Assembly (NCBI GenBank): GCA_015501075.1
Contig: JADNYJ010000620.1
Coordinates: 1-18,078, forward strand
Reading direction: 5' to 3'
Length of the DNA stretch: 18,078 nt
From: Gymnopilus junonius
Taxonomy: Eukaryota; Basidiomycota; Agaricomycetes; Agaricales; Galerinaceae
Shown: piece after piece, positions 1 to 9,443 of the stretch
How the letters are laid out: every line of letters begins with the position of its first letter
How positions within the stretch are numbered: position 1 is the first letter of the stretch
Notes under the pieces: generated by a model
Database searches by the model: none
The model's input: the letters and a program-made list of their open reading frames with translations, nothing else
Told to the model about the DNA's origin: nothing
Made by a program: the position numbers and the translations under genes

Positions 1-341
1 AAGCAGTGTTAATAGAATATTTAACCGGACTCCAGTTCAATTGATAGGCCCCTTTGAACCCAGCTTTACCGGACAAACGCCAGTACCTACTGGGGCAATC
101 GTAGGGGTGTAATAGGCGGCTTAGTAGTCGTTGCTGCTTTAGCCACTTTATGTACTCCAGGAAAAGTCCAGAAGCTGCTAGATGTGGCTTTTCTTTGACG
201 TCGAAAGCTGGGCATACTCGTAGACCAAGGCGCCACGCAGGCATAAATCCCATGATTACCGGGCAACCACAACAGTTGGCCGTACAGCAACAAGTGGTTG
301 TGCAACAGGAAATGACAAATATGACTTTTATTACTAAGTAG
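1..341 (+). CDS. 3' end of a single-pass membrane protein (cut by window edge)
   Basis: The reading enters from the left edge and shows a Thr/Pro-rich juxtamembrane stretch (PSFTGQTPVPTGAIVG, about 59-106). A Gly-rich membrane helix follows (VIGGLVVVAALATL, about 109-150), then a basic start to a cytoplasmic tail (YSRKSPEAAR). The tail becomes Gln-rich (GQPQQLAVQQQVVVQQEM) and stops at 339-341. The protein moves through three frames: jumps near 107 and near 148 each fit one missing base. The GAIVGGVIGG pattern is the usual start of the membrane helix in Ser/Thr-rich single-pass surface proteins of Agaricomycetes, and the gene at 1389-3568 has the same arrangement. Ligand and function are unknown. 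It could be an intact gene with sequence errors or a decayed paralogue. Membrane protein fairly sure; start not visible. Confidence 0.6.
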
Positions 342-737
342 TGGTTTTACTCAGCTGTGTCCAAATAACAACCTTTATAGTGAGCTGAGGATGGCTAAGC
401 AGACATCGGCAATCGCTTTGAGCGCTATTGTGTTTGTCTTCTAGTGGTGTAATTTACAGAGGCTGAGAGATCGGAGATAAATCATTTCGACGGATCAATA
501 TGAGTAGTACGCGCCGAGCCCCGAGTTTTTTATTCCTTGTTCCTCAACGACAAACTCATCTCAGCCCAACTACACGCTCATGGTTACCTTCATCGTACAT
601 GGACTGTTATACTAATAATGTTACTTGGTCAGCGTCAAAAAATTGGTTCCTCAGCTGCACTATATGTAGATGCAGATTTTATCAACCCGGGTAGGGCGGC
701 TTGCCTGGACTCCATCCAGGGGGCCACTAACCGAACA

Positions 738-764
738 TTCCGTGATATCAAGTCACCCCAAGGG
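738..764 (+). repeat. Dispersed/inverted repeat, copy A
   Basis: This 27-base segment matches the reverse complement of 1325-1351 at 25 of 27 positions. Both differences are A/G transitions. Weaker similarity seems to continue downstream of copy A to about 825 (a GTCAC...GC...TTG...TC pattern). It may be the edge of a degenerate transposable element or a genome-wide repeat. Confidence 0.6.
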
Positions 765-1324
765 TACCTGACTTTTTTGGAAAGGGGCTACCAGTCAGTC
801 ACACGTGGTCACTTGCGCTTGACTCTTTCTCAAATCTCGATTCCTACGAGTTCGTGGTTTCTCTTGTAGAATTTGCCATATATCTTCATTGTTTCTATAA
901 ATATTTCCTTCTCTCTTACTCGATGAACTTGTGGACCCATTTTAAATACCTTCTCCGTTGTCAAGTTCAACAGTCGAAGTTTAAATCCTGAGTCGCTTCG
1001 CGTGGTTTGATAAAATTACATATTATTGCAATATCTATTATTTCTCTTCAAGCAGGAGGCATCTCATGCTCGTAGCAGTACCATTTTACTCAATACTTGA
1101 ATCAACTAGAATGATGTGAGTTATGAATTAAATAACGCAAGACGATTTGAAGCTGACTGCTGAAATTTTTTTCTGGGCCTTTCGTCAATCTGTGAGTAAT
1201 TGTGAAGACTCGAAACTGCAGGGTTAGAACTTGTTGAGTGTTCTAACGAAACTTCATGTAGCGAGCAACGAGCAAGCGTGACAAAGACCCTCACCCAGGG
1301 GCCAGAAAGGGAGGTTCTCACGAC

Positions 1325-1351
1325 CCCTTGGGGTGACCTGATACCACGGAA
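1325..1351 (-). repeat. Dispersed/inverted repeat, copy B
   Basis: Reverse-orientation partner of 738-764, about 560 bases away, 25 of 27 positions identical. It lies just upstream of the membrane protein gene, so it could sit in that gene's promoter region. Confidence 0.6.
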
Positions 1352-1388
1352 CCTAGCTCCATCAAATTGATGATTCTCGAACAAGCAT

Positions 1389-3568
1389 ATGGATACCTGC
1401 AAATCATCAAGCGACTGTCGTCCCTTCAGCTATACTCTTCTCCTTCATTGCATTACTTCTTAGAGCTTCCGGTATCAGCGTGCTCTAGTGGAGAACTATG
1501 TCGCACCACGATGGGTGGTCGTCGATGATACTGACCCTAGCATTCACTATACAGGTCCCTGGTTTGCTGACACCTCGGTAGCCAGGATAATATAGGAAAC
1601 TATGGCCCTCCTACCAAAGTACGTTGCATGGCACCAAGCAGGATGCTAGTTTCTCTTTTGCCTTTACTGGTGAGTGTTCTCTCTTTTCAAGTCAACGCGT
1701 TATTAAGACCACCTTTCGCGACTCTTCAGGCTCAAAAGTGACCATCTTCGGATCCAATAATCGCGTTAACAGCTCTGGTACGCTCGACCCGACCTGGAAC
1801 TGCTTCGTCGACGGCGTCGCCACCGGCCCAACAGCTTACTTCCAATACCCCGAGAACAACTGGGTATTCTGCGACCAAGACTCGCTCTCAGACGGTCAGC
1901 ATGTCATTACTGTCAACGCGACGGTGACTAGTGGACACACGTTTTGGTTTGACTCGATCCAATATGTGCCCTCTGCAAGCAACGATTTGAGCCCGGACGC
2001 CATTTTAGTGGACAATCATGACGCAGATTTGCAGTTTGGGAGTGGGTGGGGTTCGTTGGGGGTACAGCAAATATGACAACTGTTTCGAATTCCATTTTCA
2101 CTTATGAGTGGATTGGTAGGTTGTTCCTTTCTCAATAGCCCATGAAAGAATAATAATCTTCCTCTGCTCATTTTCAGGCGTTTCGCTAAGCTGGTACGGC
2201 TTCATACCTGCCGAACTCCCTCTAGGCCAAACAACAGGCAGCTACGCCGTTGATGGCGGAAACCCCACCTCATTCCTTCTCAAAGGCATACCTCCCAACA
2301 CAGCCACATTGTACAACCAAAAATTCTTCCAAACCCCCAATTTTCCTGCCGGCCCACACAAAATTGTGGTAACCTACCTAGGAAACGGACAAGTCACCCC
2401 GCTAACACTGGATTACCTCATAGTACAGAATGGGTCAGTGCCAAATTCCTCTTCGTCTTCACCTTCGTCTTCTTCTTCGGGTGGCGGGAGCTCGTCTCCG
2501 TCAGGGGGATCGTCATCTTCAGGAACGACGAGCGGTTCGCCGGCGTCGCAGCCCAGCAGTGCGCATGGGACTTCGCCATCTGGAGCTGCTGCCTCTGGAG
2601 TATCCTCCAACTCTGGAGGATCTAATTCCACTTCTTCTTCCCCTTCAAATTCGGGATCCTCTTCCTCAGGTTCTTCAAGTTCGAATAATGGATCTTCTGG
2701 ATCGGGCTCTGCCAGTAATAATTCATCATCTGAAGGGAGCAGCGGGTCCAATTTAGCCTCTAGCAGCTCGACGCAAAAATCCAATACAGGTCCCATAGTA
2801 GGCGGAATCGTCGGTGCGCTAGTCCTCATTGCACTTGCCGTTGTCGCTTTTCTTCTCTACCGGAAAAAGAACAAGAAGATAAAGTTGGACAGGGCGTATG
2901 GGGCTGGAGGTCCTTTGAATTCGGGCTCGCAAGCCAACTTTGTTGAGCTGTTCCAATACTCGCCTGTTCAAACCTCCTTACCACCTACGATGCTCTCAGG
3001 CGGAGTGAGTTATGGTCTTTCAGGGTACAATAATAGCAGCCAGCATATGCCCCTTCCACAAAATAGCCCCACTAACACTCTTTCCTATGTCAACAACGCA
3101 AGCTCGCCCACCACGAACGCAACACATCACGGCTCCATGCCGAGTTATACAACTACCGACCTTCATTCTGCTATCACTTCTGCAACTGCTACCAGTTTGT
3201 CAACGGGTGGGCTCAGTGCCGGCAGCCCAGCGAATGTAGATCCACAACAGCAGCATGGCTATCAAGTTGGGTATGGAGCTTTTCCATATACCAGTGAGAA
3301 AATGCGCAGAGAGGCTGAGGCGGTCGCTGCTCGTGCCCAAGCCCAAGCCAACGCCAATAATACGCCGTTACGCCCCATGAGGCCAGACCAACATCCAGCC
3401 GAGCAGCAGATGCGCCAAGGGATATACCCATCTCCGTCTCCCTTTGACAACTCGAACACTGGGTCAAACTCGAGGTTGGTCGTGCATGAGGATAGTGGGA
3501 TCCGGTTACCGCCTCATACGCAGGGGTTGGATGTTGTCGACGTGCCCCCAGTTTATACCCCTGCATAG
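1389..3568 (+). CDS. Ser-rich single-pass membrane protein, two beta-sandwich-like ectodomain modules
   Basis: The likely ATG is at 1389 but is uncertain. A hydrophobic signal-like stretch (ILFSFIALLLRASG) lies at about 1432-1473. Two related extracellular modules follow: one opens VVVDDTDPSIHY (about 1515), the other LVDNHDADLQFGSGW (about 2005) and continues through VSLSWYGFIPAELP. Next come a Ser-rich, probably O-glycosylated linker (2431-2787), a membrane helix (GPIVGGIVGALVLIALAVVA, 2789-2863), a basic stop-transfer (YRKKNKK) and a roughly 230-residue tail ending in VPPVYTPA, a PPxY-type motif. Two introns fit: 1670-1729 and 2116-2177. Frame jumps near 1480, 1578, 1612 and in the G run 2058-2062 each fit one missing base; the signal region may hold more. 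This architecture is widespread in Agaricomycetes; the modules resemble galactose-binding folds. Function is unknown, perhaps a wall or surface sensor. Confidence 0.75.
1670..1729 (+). other. Intron 1 of the Ser-rich membrane protein
   Basis: The donor is GTGAGT and the acceptor TTCAG, length 60 bases. Being a multiple of three, it leaves the frame open if read through. Splicing it out gives the expected FTGSKVTIFGS core strand, whereas read-through inserts 20 out-of-character residues. Confidence 0.75.
2602..2621. repeat. Perfect hairpin in the Ser-rich linker
   Basis: Arms ATCCTCCA (2602-2609) and TGGAGGAT (2614-2621) pair perfectly around a 4-base loop inside repetitive Ser/Gly codons. 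It is most likely a by-product of repeat expansion. Confidence 0.4.
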
Positions 3569-4111
3569 TTCGACATTTCTGGCAGGACACGGACTTGGTT
3601 TTATTATTATTTCTCTTTGATAGAGCCTGTCTCCGAATCCAAGGCACGCACCTCAAACCTTACTTCCTATTATTTCTTATTCCTACGCTTGCTGTTGTGT
3701 AGGCTGTTGATTTGGTATTCGATTTTGCAAATGGTCGGACTGGATGCCCCATTGTTACACACTCCTTTTCTTATTTTTTATTGGAAAAATGTTGCTTGCA
3801 ATTGCAATATGTAGGTTGTACTTTCTTATATTTAAGTAATGTATTTTACTGCACTTGGGACTCTTACATATATCCTTCTCCCTTCCCCCACCTAGCATGC
3901 ACATGCATTAGTATACATTGTCTTTCTCATTATGTTGTTGTCAACACGCATGCTCAAAGTCATTGTAAGTTGTTTATGCCGTACTCTTATCAAGACTTTG
4001 CAATGAATGAGGAGTCCTGGCTCGTAATTTCCAGGTCTGCTATTTACTTCAAATTGTATTTTCGACGTGGTCTCAGGAACTAAATCACTTGTTTTCTCTA
4101 GCTTTCTTAGA
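3569..4111. other. Intergenic, T-rich 3' flank
   Basis: T-rich sequence follows the stop of the membrane protein gene. Frames of 65 and 123 codons are open but made of hydrophobic and Cys/Tyr-rich sequence with no motif, as expected from T-rich non-coding DNA. Nothing else is seen before the kelch relic. Confidence 0.5.
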
Positions 4112-5450
4112 ATGCCTCGAGTCGGACGTTTAGCACAGAATCAAACAGTGCATGAAATCCACCCTGAAGAAGGATCCACGCTCCCCGTTGTTTTTTCTTA
4201 TGAATCCATCTGTGATACCCACTCAAACCTTATCTACATTTATATGCCAACAACAGATTATGCAGCACTGCACTGTCTGGACATGACAGACCTGCAGTCG
4301 TTCAGGTGTACAGAACTCACTGTGATGCGTGTCTTGTCTTGTCCCGGCATAATTCTGATTATCTTCCTCTTTGTAGCATCGACTTCGGTTTGACAGAACT
4401 TCTTCTGGCTGTGAACCAAGGCAAAATTACCCCTCCCCTTGCTTGACGCAGCGTGTTCGGGATCATTGTATCTATACAATAGATATTTACTTTTCCTATG
4501 GGGCGGATGCAGAGGATTTGCTGATGATGGAAATCATGAACTATCATCCCAGCTGAGCTTCATTGACCCAGAAGAAAAGTAATGATGGATTGAGCACTCT
4601 CTGCAAGGTACCCTCGGGGTGCCAAGATTTTGGGCGTGCACGGCTGTTGTTGGTCGGAAGATATTCATCTTCGATGGGTTCAACCATGTCCCTGAAAATC
4701 TTGATGAGGACTGCACTGATGATAGGATGGGGTCATACTCCTGCCTAAAGTATGTGCGAACTCAAGTTGGAAGTGAGAGGCCAATTGCAAGGTGGACATG
4801 GAGAGTTACAGACGTGCCATATCCTGCGGAAATTCCGTTTTGAAGATGCAACACCGATCCGCAATGGCTCTCACTGCATCCTTCTCACCCCCTGCCGTGA
4901 TTCGCCAATGAAAGGTGTATGTATAATTTTGCCTGATTTCTATATTCATGGTCGATCCTGAACTGTTCCAACTAAGGAGGTGGATTTGCAATAGGGAATT
5001 CTGCAAAAGATTTATTTAATGTGGAGAATGAATGAATCTTTCCAGAGGTTGGAATATGCAGCAGCCAGCACATTTCCTGAAAACTTGTATTACCATTTTG
5101 TCTGCGCCGACGATCTCCCTCCTCAGGGCCTCTCAGCTTTGGTCTTGGTTGCTTCTTGGCACCCAGCAAGGCCAGCGTTTCCATGTTTATGGAAGCTCTC
5201 ATTCAGGGATAATCATCGCACACAGATGGCCAAGATTGATACCAGGGGACCTGAGAACCTTTGTTGGATCAGCCTCATTTCATCAATTTGTGATAATCAA
5301 GCATCGACTATTCTTGTTGGGGACGTCCTCCGAAGAGGCAGACGTGTTTGACATTGCAGCTGAGAGTCCATTGGAAAGAGTGATGATACTTATCCTGACT
5401 GCAGCCTTGGATCTCCTGCTAGTCTGCTGCATCTCATTTATACGTAACGC
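4112..5450 (+). pseudogene. Decayed kelch-repeat (beta-propeller) gene
   Basis: Kelch-like blades appear in order: NLIYIY...DYAALHCLDMTDLQSF (about 4210-4305); ELLLAVNQGKITPPL then YLLFLWGGCRGFADDGN (about 4390-4540); PRFWACTAVVGRKIFIFDGF (about 4622-4681); EDATPIRNGSHCILLTPC (about 4842-4898); AIGNSAKDLFNVENE (about 4988-5032); and FHVYGSSHSG...HRLFLLGTSSEEADVFDIA (about 5179-5360). Two introns fit: 4306-4376 and 4915-4976. In-frame TAA and TGA stops at 4580-4585 interrupt the reading, and about five frame jumps (near 4443, 4841, 5031, 5130, 5375) all shift by +1. The jump at 5031 is a 4-base tandem duplication (AATG); the one at 4841 is an extra T in a T run. Kelch propellers usually bind protein partners; here the gene is most likely dead. 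The 5' end is uncertain. Confidence 0.65.
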
Positions 5451-5509
5451 AGTAAGTACTGTATTAAGTAGTCTATCGCTTTGTGAATATGTGTTTCAAT
5501 TCTGTACAA

Positions 5510-5659
5510 ATGGCACATTCATCGGCGAGTCTGTCGAAGTTGCGGAAAGAGAGAATCATTCAGCGGACGCAAAAGGAAAGAAATCAGGGGCTCGGACCCG
5601 GAGTGAACGTGGCGGACGCCGCACTGATGATGCACACACCGAAGGAGCGAATGTCATAA
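5510..5659 (+). CDS. Small ORF, 49 residues, basic and charged
   Basis: The ORF runs from ATG at 5510 to TAA at 5657-5659 and encodes a charged helix-like start (SKLRKERIIQRTQKERN) followed by LGPGVNVADAALMMHTPKER. The amino-acid mix and codons look coding. I do not recognise the family. It follows the kelch relic in the same direction, after a possible donor at 5452 (GTAAGT), so it may be the last exon of that gene instead of a separate one; no good acceptor was found. Another frame over the same bases is also open. Low certainty. Confidence 0.35.
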   Translation: MAHSSASLSKLRKERIIQRTQKERNQGLGPGVNVADAALMMHTPKERMS

Positions 5660-5789
5660 CATTACTCGTCTTACCTCATTATCTGGATTCTGGCCTCAAC
5701 AGCAAGGTATGTCAAGTGCGAGTTCGGAGGCTTTGTAGGGCTCATAACACAACAGCCAGCTAGTCTCAGGAATAAATCGGCACAGCCAG

Positions 5790-8700
5790 ATGAATGGAGC
5801 GACAGTCATGGCAGACGTGCCTCCGATCACACCACCCGCGTCCCTACTGTCCTCATACAACCTCTCTCTGAGCCTGAATCTGACTTCAATCCTCTCGATG
5901 CTCCCCAGCAGCGGCTCTCGTTTGCTTGCGCGTCTCCGTAAGGGGTCGCTCGGAACACTTTTGTGGGATCAGGTCCCCGCATCTTCCGCGGTTGAGGATG
6001 CTTGGACCAGTACTTTCGCTGAGACTGCTGCTGCTGCTTCAAGTCCTACCCCGCGACCCACTGAAATAGACGATTTGTCGTTCTTTCCCGGCCCTTGGGG
6101 CTTCTTCACGTCGTGGTACATGGTTGGCTTACTCGTGATGGTATGTACTCGCGAAGATTCGCCGCCTCTTTATCTATGTGTTATCTGACATCTACTAGGC
6201 CGTCCTCCTCCATCGCATGCAGAACGTCGTCTTGCCCTCCCGCATACCCGCCCGTCGCTCACGCCATGCCTACCGCTTCGGGCCCTCCTTCGCGACACCC
6301 TTTCATCATCGCATTATCTGGACTCGTTTCTACAGCTCCCTCCTCCCTCTAGACTTCTCGAGCACCACCACCCGTCTCATACTCCACCTACCATCCACCT
6401 ACTACCTTGGAAAGATGCTCTTAACATGGTTCTGTCTCGTATTACAAACCTCTGAGATATTCCCTGCCTTTAGTGAGGATGTAGTAGCCAGGTGGGCCGT
6501 CTTAGGATGGGTTAATCATTTTGGGATGTGGTGCGCGCAGAAGGAGATGAGCGACATTTGTTGGCAGACTTTCGTCGCTGTGTGTGCCGCTTTTCTCGTC
6601 GAGGGATTTGTCAGGGCGCTTGCGGGCTTGGGGACCGGGTTTCCAATTGGTGGTCATGATCCCAATACATCTCCTTTTAATTTGGTATGTCTGTCGTTTA
6701 CTATCCTAAGGAATTTTACTGATGCTCTTATATATCAAATAACTTCTACACTGTAGATTGGATATGCTTTTCTGCTTCATGTTTATTCTTCTCCCGTTGC
6801 ACATGCCTACAAGCCGAATGATTTGCCCTCCAGACCAGACAAACACGTTATTATTACTATCACAATTCCTTTACTTCAGGTATGTATGTTTGGACATTTG
6901 AATTCTTTTTGCCAACTCACCAATCTTTGTTTACCCACAGTTATTTATATTCCACCTTCTGTCCGTCTCAAAGCGGCTCTCGACACATAGATTCTTCCCG
7001 ACACTGCTATCTTCTGTGCTCTCGCTGGCTCATTTCCATGGAACGCTGCTATCACACTTTTTCTATAGACCATCATCGTTATTCAACCAGCTTAAATCCT
7101 CCTCGATGACAACAGCTATGCTCACATCAACCACTCTAGCCTCCTCCTCCCGCTCTGGTACCACCTTACCGCGTATAGCGACCCACTTAGCGACTGCAAC
7201 TGCAGGCGCCGTAACATCAACAGCTATACCTCACCGCCTCTCTCCCCATGCTGGTATGTCATTACCGACCGTTAAATACCCTCTCCTCAACTACATCCCC
7301 AACATCCTCGAGACATTCCTCCTGTTAATAATATTGCTCACTGTATCCTTCAATGCCCTGGTGCAACTTCTCGTGCTCGGAAGAGTAGAGAGGCTGTTTA
7401 GCGGCATGGCAGTCTCGCAGGGTTTGCATGGTGAGAAAAGCATTGTTAATCTTTTTTTCGTTTTCATTTCGTTTATACTCCTATTCCGACATTAATTACT
7501 CCCTTTATCTTCTTTTTTCTTTTTTCTTTTTCCTTCTTTCTTATTTTACGATGCCAGAACGAGTTACTTACAACATTCTCTCTATCTAACAGATGACGAA
7601 CAAGAGAGAGGGTTCATCGCCTCACTACCGCTCGAAGAAGACTGGGGCGTCGTCCTCCTTCGCGTGGGCATCTCCAGCTTAGAGGCTACAGGTCTTAGAG
7701 GATGGGGCAACGAGGTCGCTCCGATCAATATGCCTTGGCGAAAGCGAGGAAGGGGAAGACGGCAGGTACAGACAGGCTCTACACCATCAGAGTCTCTACC
7801 ACCTCATGGTGCCGTGAGGCTGGGACGTGCGGGCGTTGCGGATGTGCAATATGGATATGGACCTGGCGTTTCTGTTGCCTCCGGTGCATCCGCTCGGCCA
7901 GCAGTCCAAATGCACTTGGAACGGGGTGATAGTAGCAGCACCGCAAACCCGGGACTGAGCAGGAGGAAGACCACCCACAACGACTTACACACTCTAAATC
8001 GCGGCTTTTTCAATGAAGTGCGCACGGTCGACTTGGGAAATTCAGAGGAAACTGACGACGGACGAGATACTCACCATCCGGGCGGGATCATTGGAGGAGG
8101 ACGAGGAGGCAGGGGTATTGGAGGTACTGGGCGAGGGAGATGCTTAATTTCCTTCTTGCTTTGTTGGGTGTTTTGTGGGGTCTTGTGAAGCTCTTAGTTG
8201 AGAGAGCCAAGAATTTGTTAACGGGGGGTGGGGCTCATCATGCTCAGGAAAAAAGCAGGAGTCGGAGCCGTGGGACGGAGGTAGATACTATTGGGAAGCC
8301 GGTTGTTGGTTTGAATGTGGACATGACGGTTGAGAGTGCAGACGAAGAGGAGAGACGAAGGAGAAGGAGAAGGAGGTATATGAGCGATTCTTAAGGGGTG
8401 AGGAGATCCAGTGATGATGATGAGGACAGGACGAGGATGATGACATATCGTCCGAGGGAGGTGAAGACGAGAGCACCTTCGATGAAGAAGAACATGCAGA
8501 CCGAGAAGCGGAGGCTATTGAGCTGTTTACCGACCTCTTGAGGAACCCAGGTCCTCCGGCAGGTTCGAGTTCCAGCCAGTCTTCTGAAGCTGGACGAAGA
8601 AGCAGCGGAGAGATGTCCTGCTCACCTCGTCCATGGTGACGGCAATGCTGGGGCTAATTCTTCACCATTAACGAGAAGAAGGTGGAATGCATTATTTAAC

Positions 8701-9150
8701 GGAGGTGTTGGCAAGAAGAGAAGTAGAAGGGGTTCGCCGGGTGTTTGGGATGAGGAGGCGGATGAAGACGAGGTTTGGGAAGATACTGGTGTGCTGGAGA
8801 ACCGCGAGCAGTCGGATGCAGGAAGTGGTCGTGGCGGGCAGGTCCAGAGCACTTGTGTGATATGTACGACAGAAGCGAGGGATATTATCTGTTGGCCTTG
8901 TCGGTGAGATTCTTCCCTTTCCTTGGTTTGTCTTGCTTGTAGCTTATAATGCATATGCGATATAGGTGCTTGGCGATGTGCGACAGCTGCAGGGAAGCTC
9001 TGTCGTCCAAGAGTGCGCCTTCGAAACACCGATGTCCATGTTGTCGGCAGACGTCAGTACCTTTTCTTCTCCTCTCTAGCTGCGTAGAACTGACATTTTA
9101 CTCTTTTTTCTGATAGAGTTGATGGGTATTCGAGGATTTATATACCTTGA
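5790..9150 (+). CDS. Multi-pass membrane RING E3 ubiquitin ligase, Asi1/Asi3-like
   Basis: Exons: 5790-6140, 6199-6684, 6757-6879, 6941-7430, 7593-8903, 8966-9052, 9117-9150. Predicted length is about 960 residues. Hydrophobic helices include WGFFTSWYMVGLLVMAVLLH, the LLTWFCLVLQ region, WQTFVAVCAAFLVEGFV, IGYAFLLHVY, VIITITIPLLQLFIFHLLSV, ETFLLLIILLTVSFNALV and MLNFLLALLGVLWGLVKLL. The C-terminal RING has CVIC, then CWPCRCLAMCDSC, then CPCC, and the protein ends VDGYSRIYIP. The usual zinc-binding His is Cys here, as in Asi-type RINGs. In yeast, Asi proteins act at the inner nuclear membrane to degrade mislocalised proteins; that role is inference here. Exons 1-4 are clean. Exon 5 jumps frame at about 8055-8140, 8345-8375, 8409-8430, 8590-8610 and 8619; most jumps fit single missing bases. 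ATG 5808 is an alternative start. Confidence 0.85.
7431..7592 (+). other. Long pyrimidine-rich intron of the RING ligase gene
   Basis: At 162 bases this intron is far longer than the others in the gene (58-72). It has a GTGAGA donor, an extended C/T tract around 7500-7547 and a CTAACAG acceptor. The flanking exons join as LHDDEQERGF. No coding capacity or RNA gene is seen inside. Confidence 0.7.
8860..9049 (+). other. RING finger region (exons 5-6)
   Basis: Eight metal ligands can be read across the 8904-8965 intron: CVIC, WPC, RC, MC, DSC and CPCC. All eight are Cys. The domain is intact and in one frame, which argues that the ligase is functional despite the frame jumps upstream. Confidence 0.8.
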
Positions 9151-9443
9151 TAGGGTTGATGTTTTCTTAATTTAAGAAAAGGATGGGGTATTTTCTTGAA
9201 AATATTAAGAGGGGGATGTACTTATATCAGATTTTGATGTGTTTGTATGATCTGGCCATGGTCTTTACAAAGAACGAATTTTTCAGGTTGATTCTTTGCA
9301 ACGAAGGTAAAGAGCAACAAAGTATTGGCCCACAGTCGGTAACACCTGAGTATTACTTACTATCCACATCCCCTAGCAATAATAGTTTCATTGGCGAAAG
9401 GTATTCAGTAGTCTGACTCTACTATGAGCCATAAAGTGCTCGA
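9151..9443. other. Convergent intergenic region
   Basis: A/T-rich spacer between the RING gene (+) and the secreted protein gene (-), which end toward each other. A 77-codon open frame at 9183-9416 has no motif and is not called. No terminator-like structure stands out. Confidence 0.5.

Larger units (their letters stand above)
342..1388. other. Gene-poor stretch with inverted repeat copies
   Basis: No reading frame here shows a recognisable domain. Open frames of about 110 codons (537-869, +) and 93 codons (1402-1121, -) exist, but their composition does not look coding. Their only shared feature is a short peptide, FRxIxSPQG, which arises because both lie over the two inverted repeat copies listed separately. 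A short hairpin with 6-bp arms (704-709 with 715-720) sits just left of the first repeat copy. The stretch probably holds the 3' flank of the left-edge gene, the promoter of the membrane protein gene and repeat debris. Confidence 0.5.

Noticed and set aside
2413..2829. 138-codon Glu/Pro-rich open frame on the minus strand
   Set aside because: It is the reverse of the Ser-rich linker of the membrane protein; Ser codon repeats read backward give Glu/Asp-rich sequence without stops.
3712..4083. 123-codon + strand frame after the membrane protein gene
   Set aside because: T-rich sequence giving Phe/Cys/Tyr/Leu-rich translation, no motif, no start context; looks like 3' flank.
8562..8573. Possible tRNA B-box (GGTTCGAGTTCC)
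   Set aside because: No matching A-box or cloverleaf upstream, and the bases lie within coding sequence of the RING gene.
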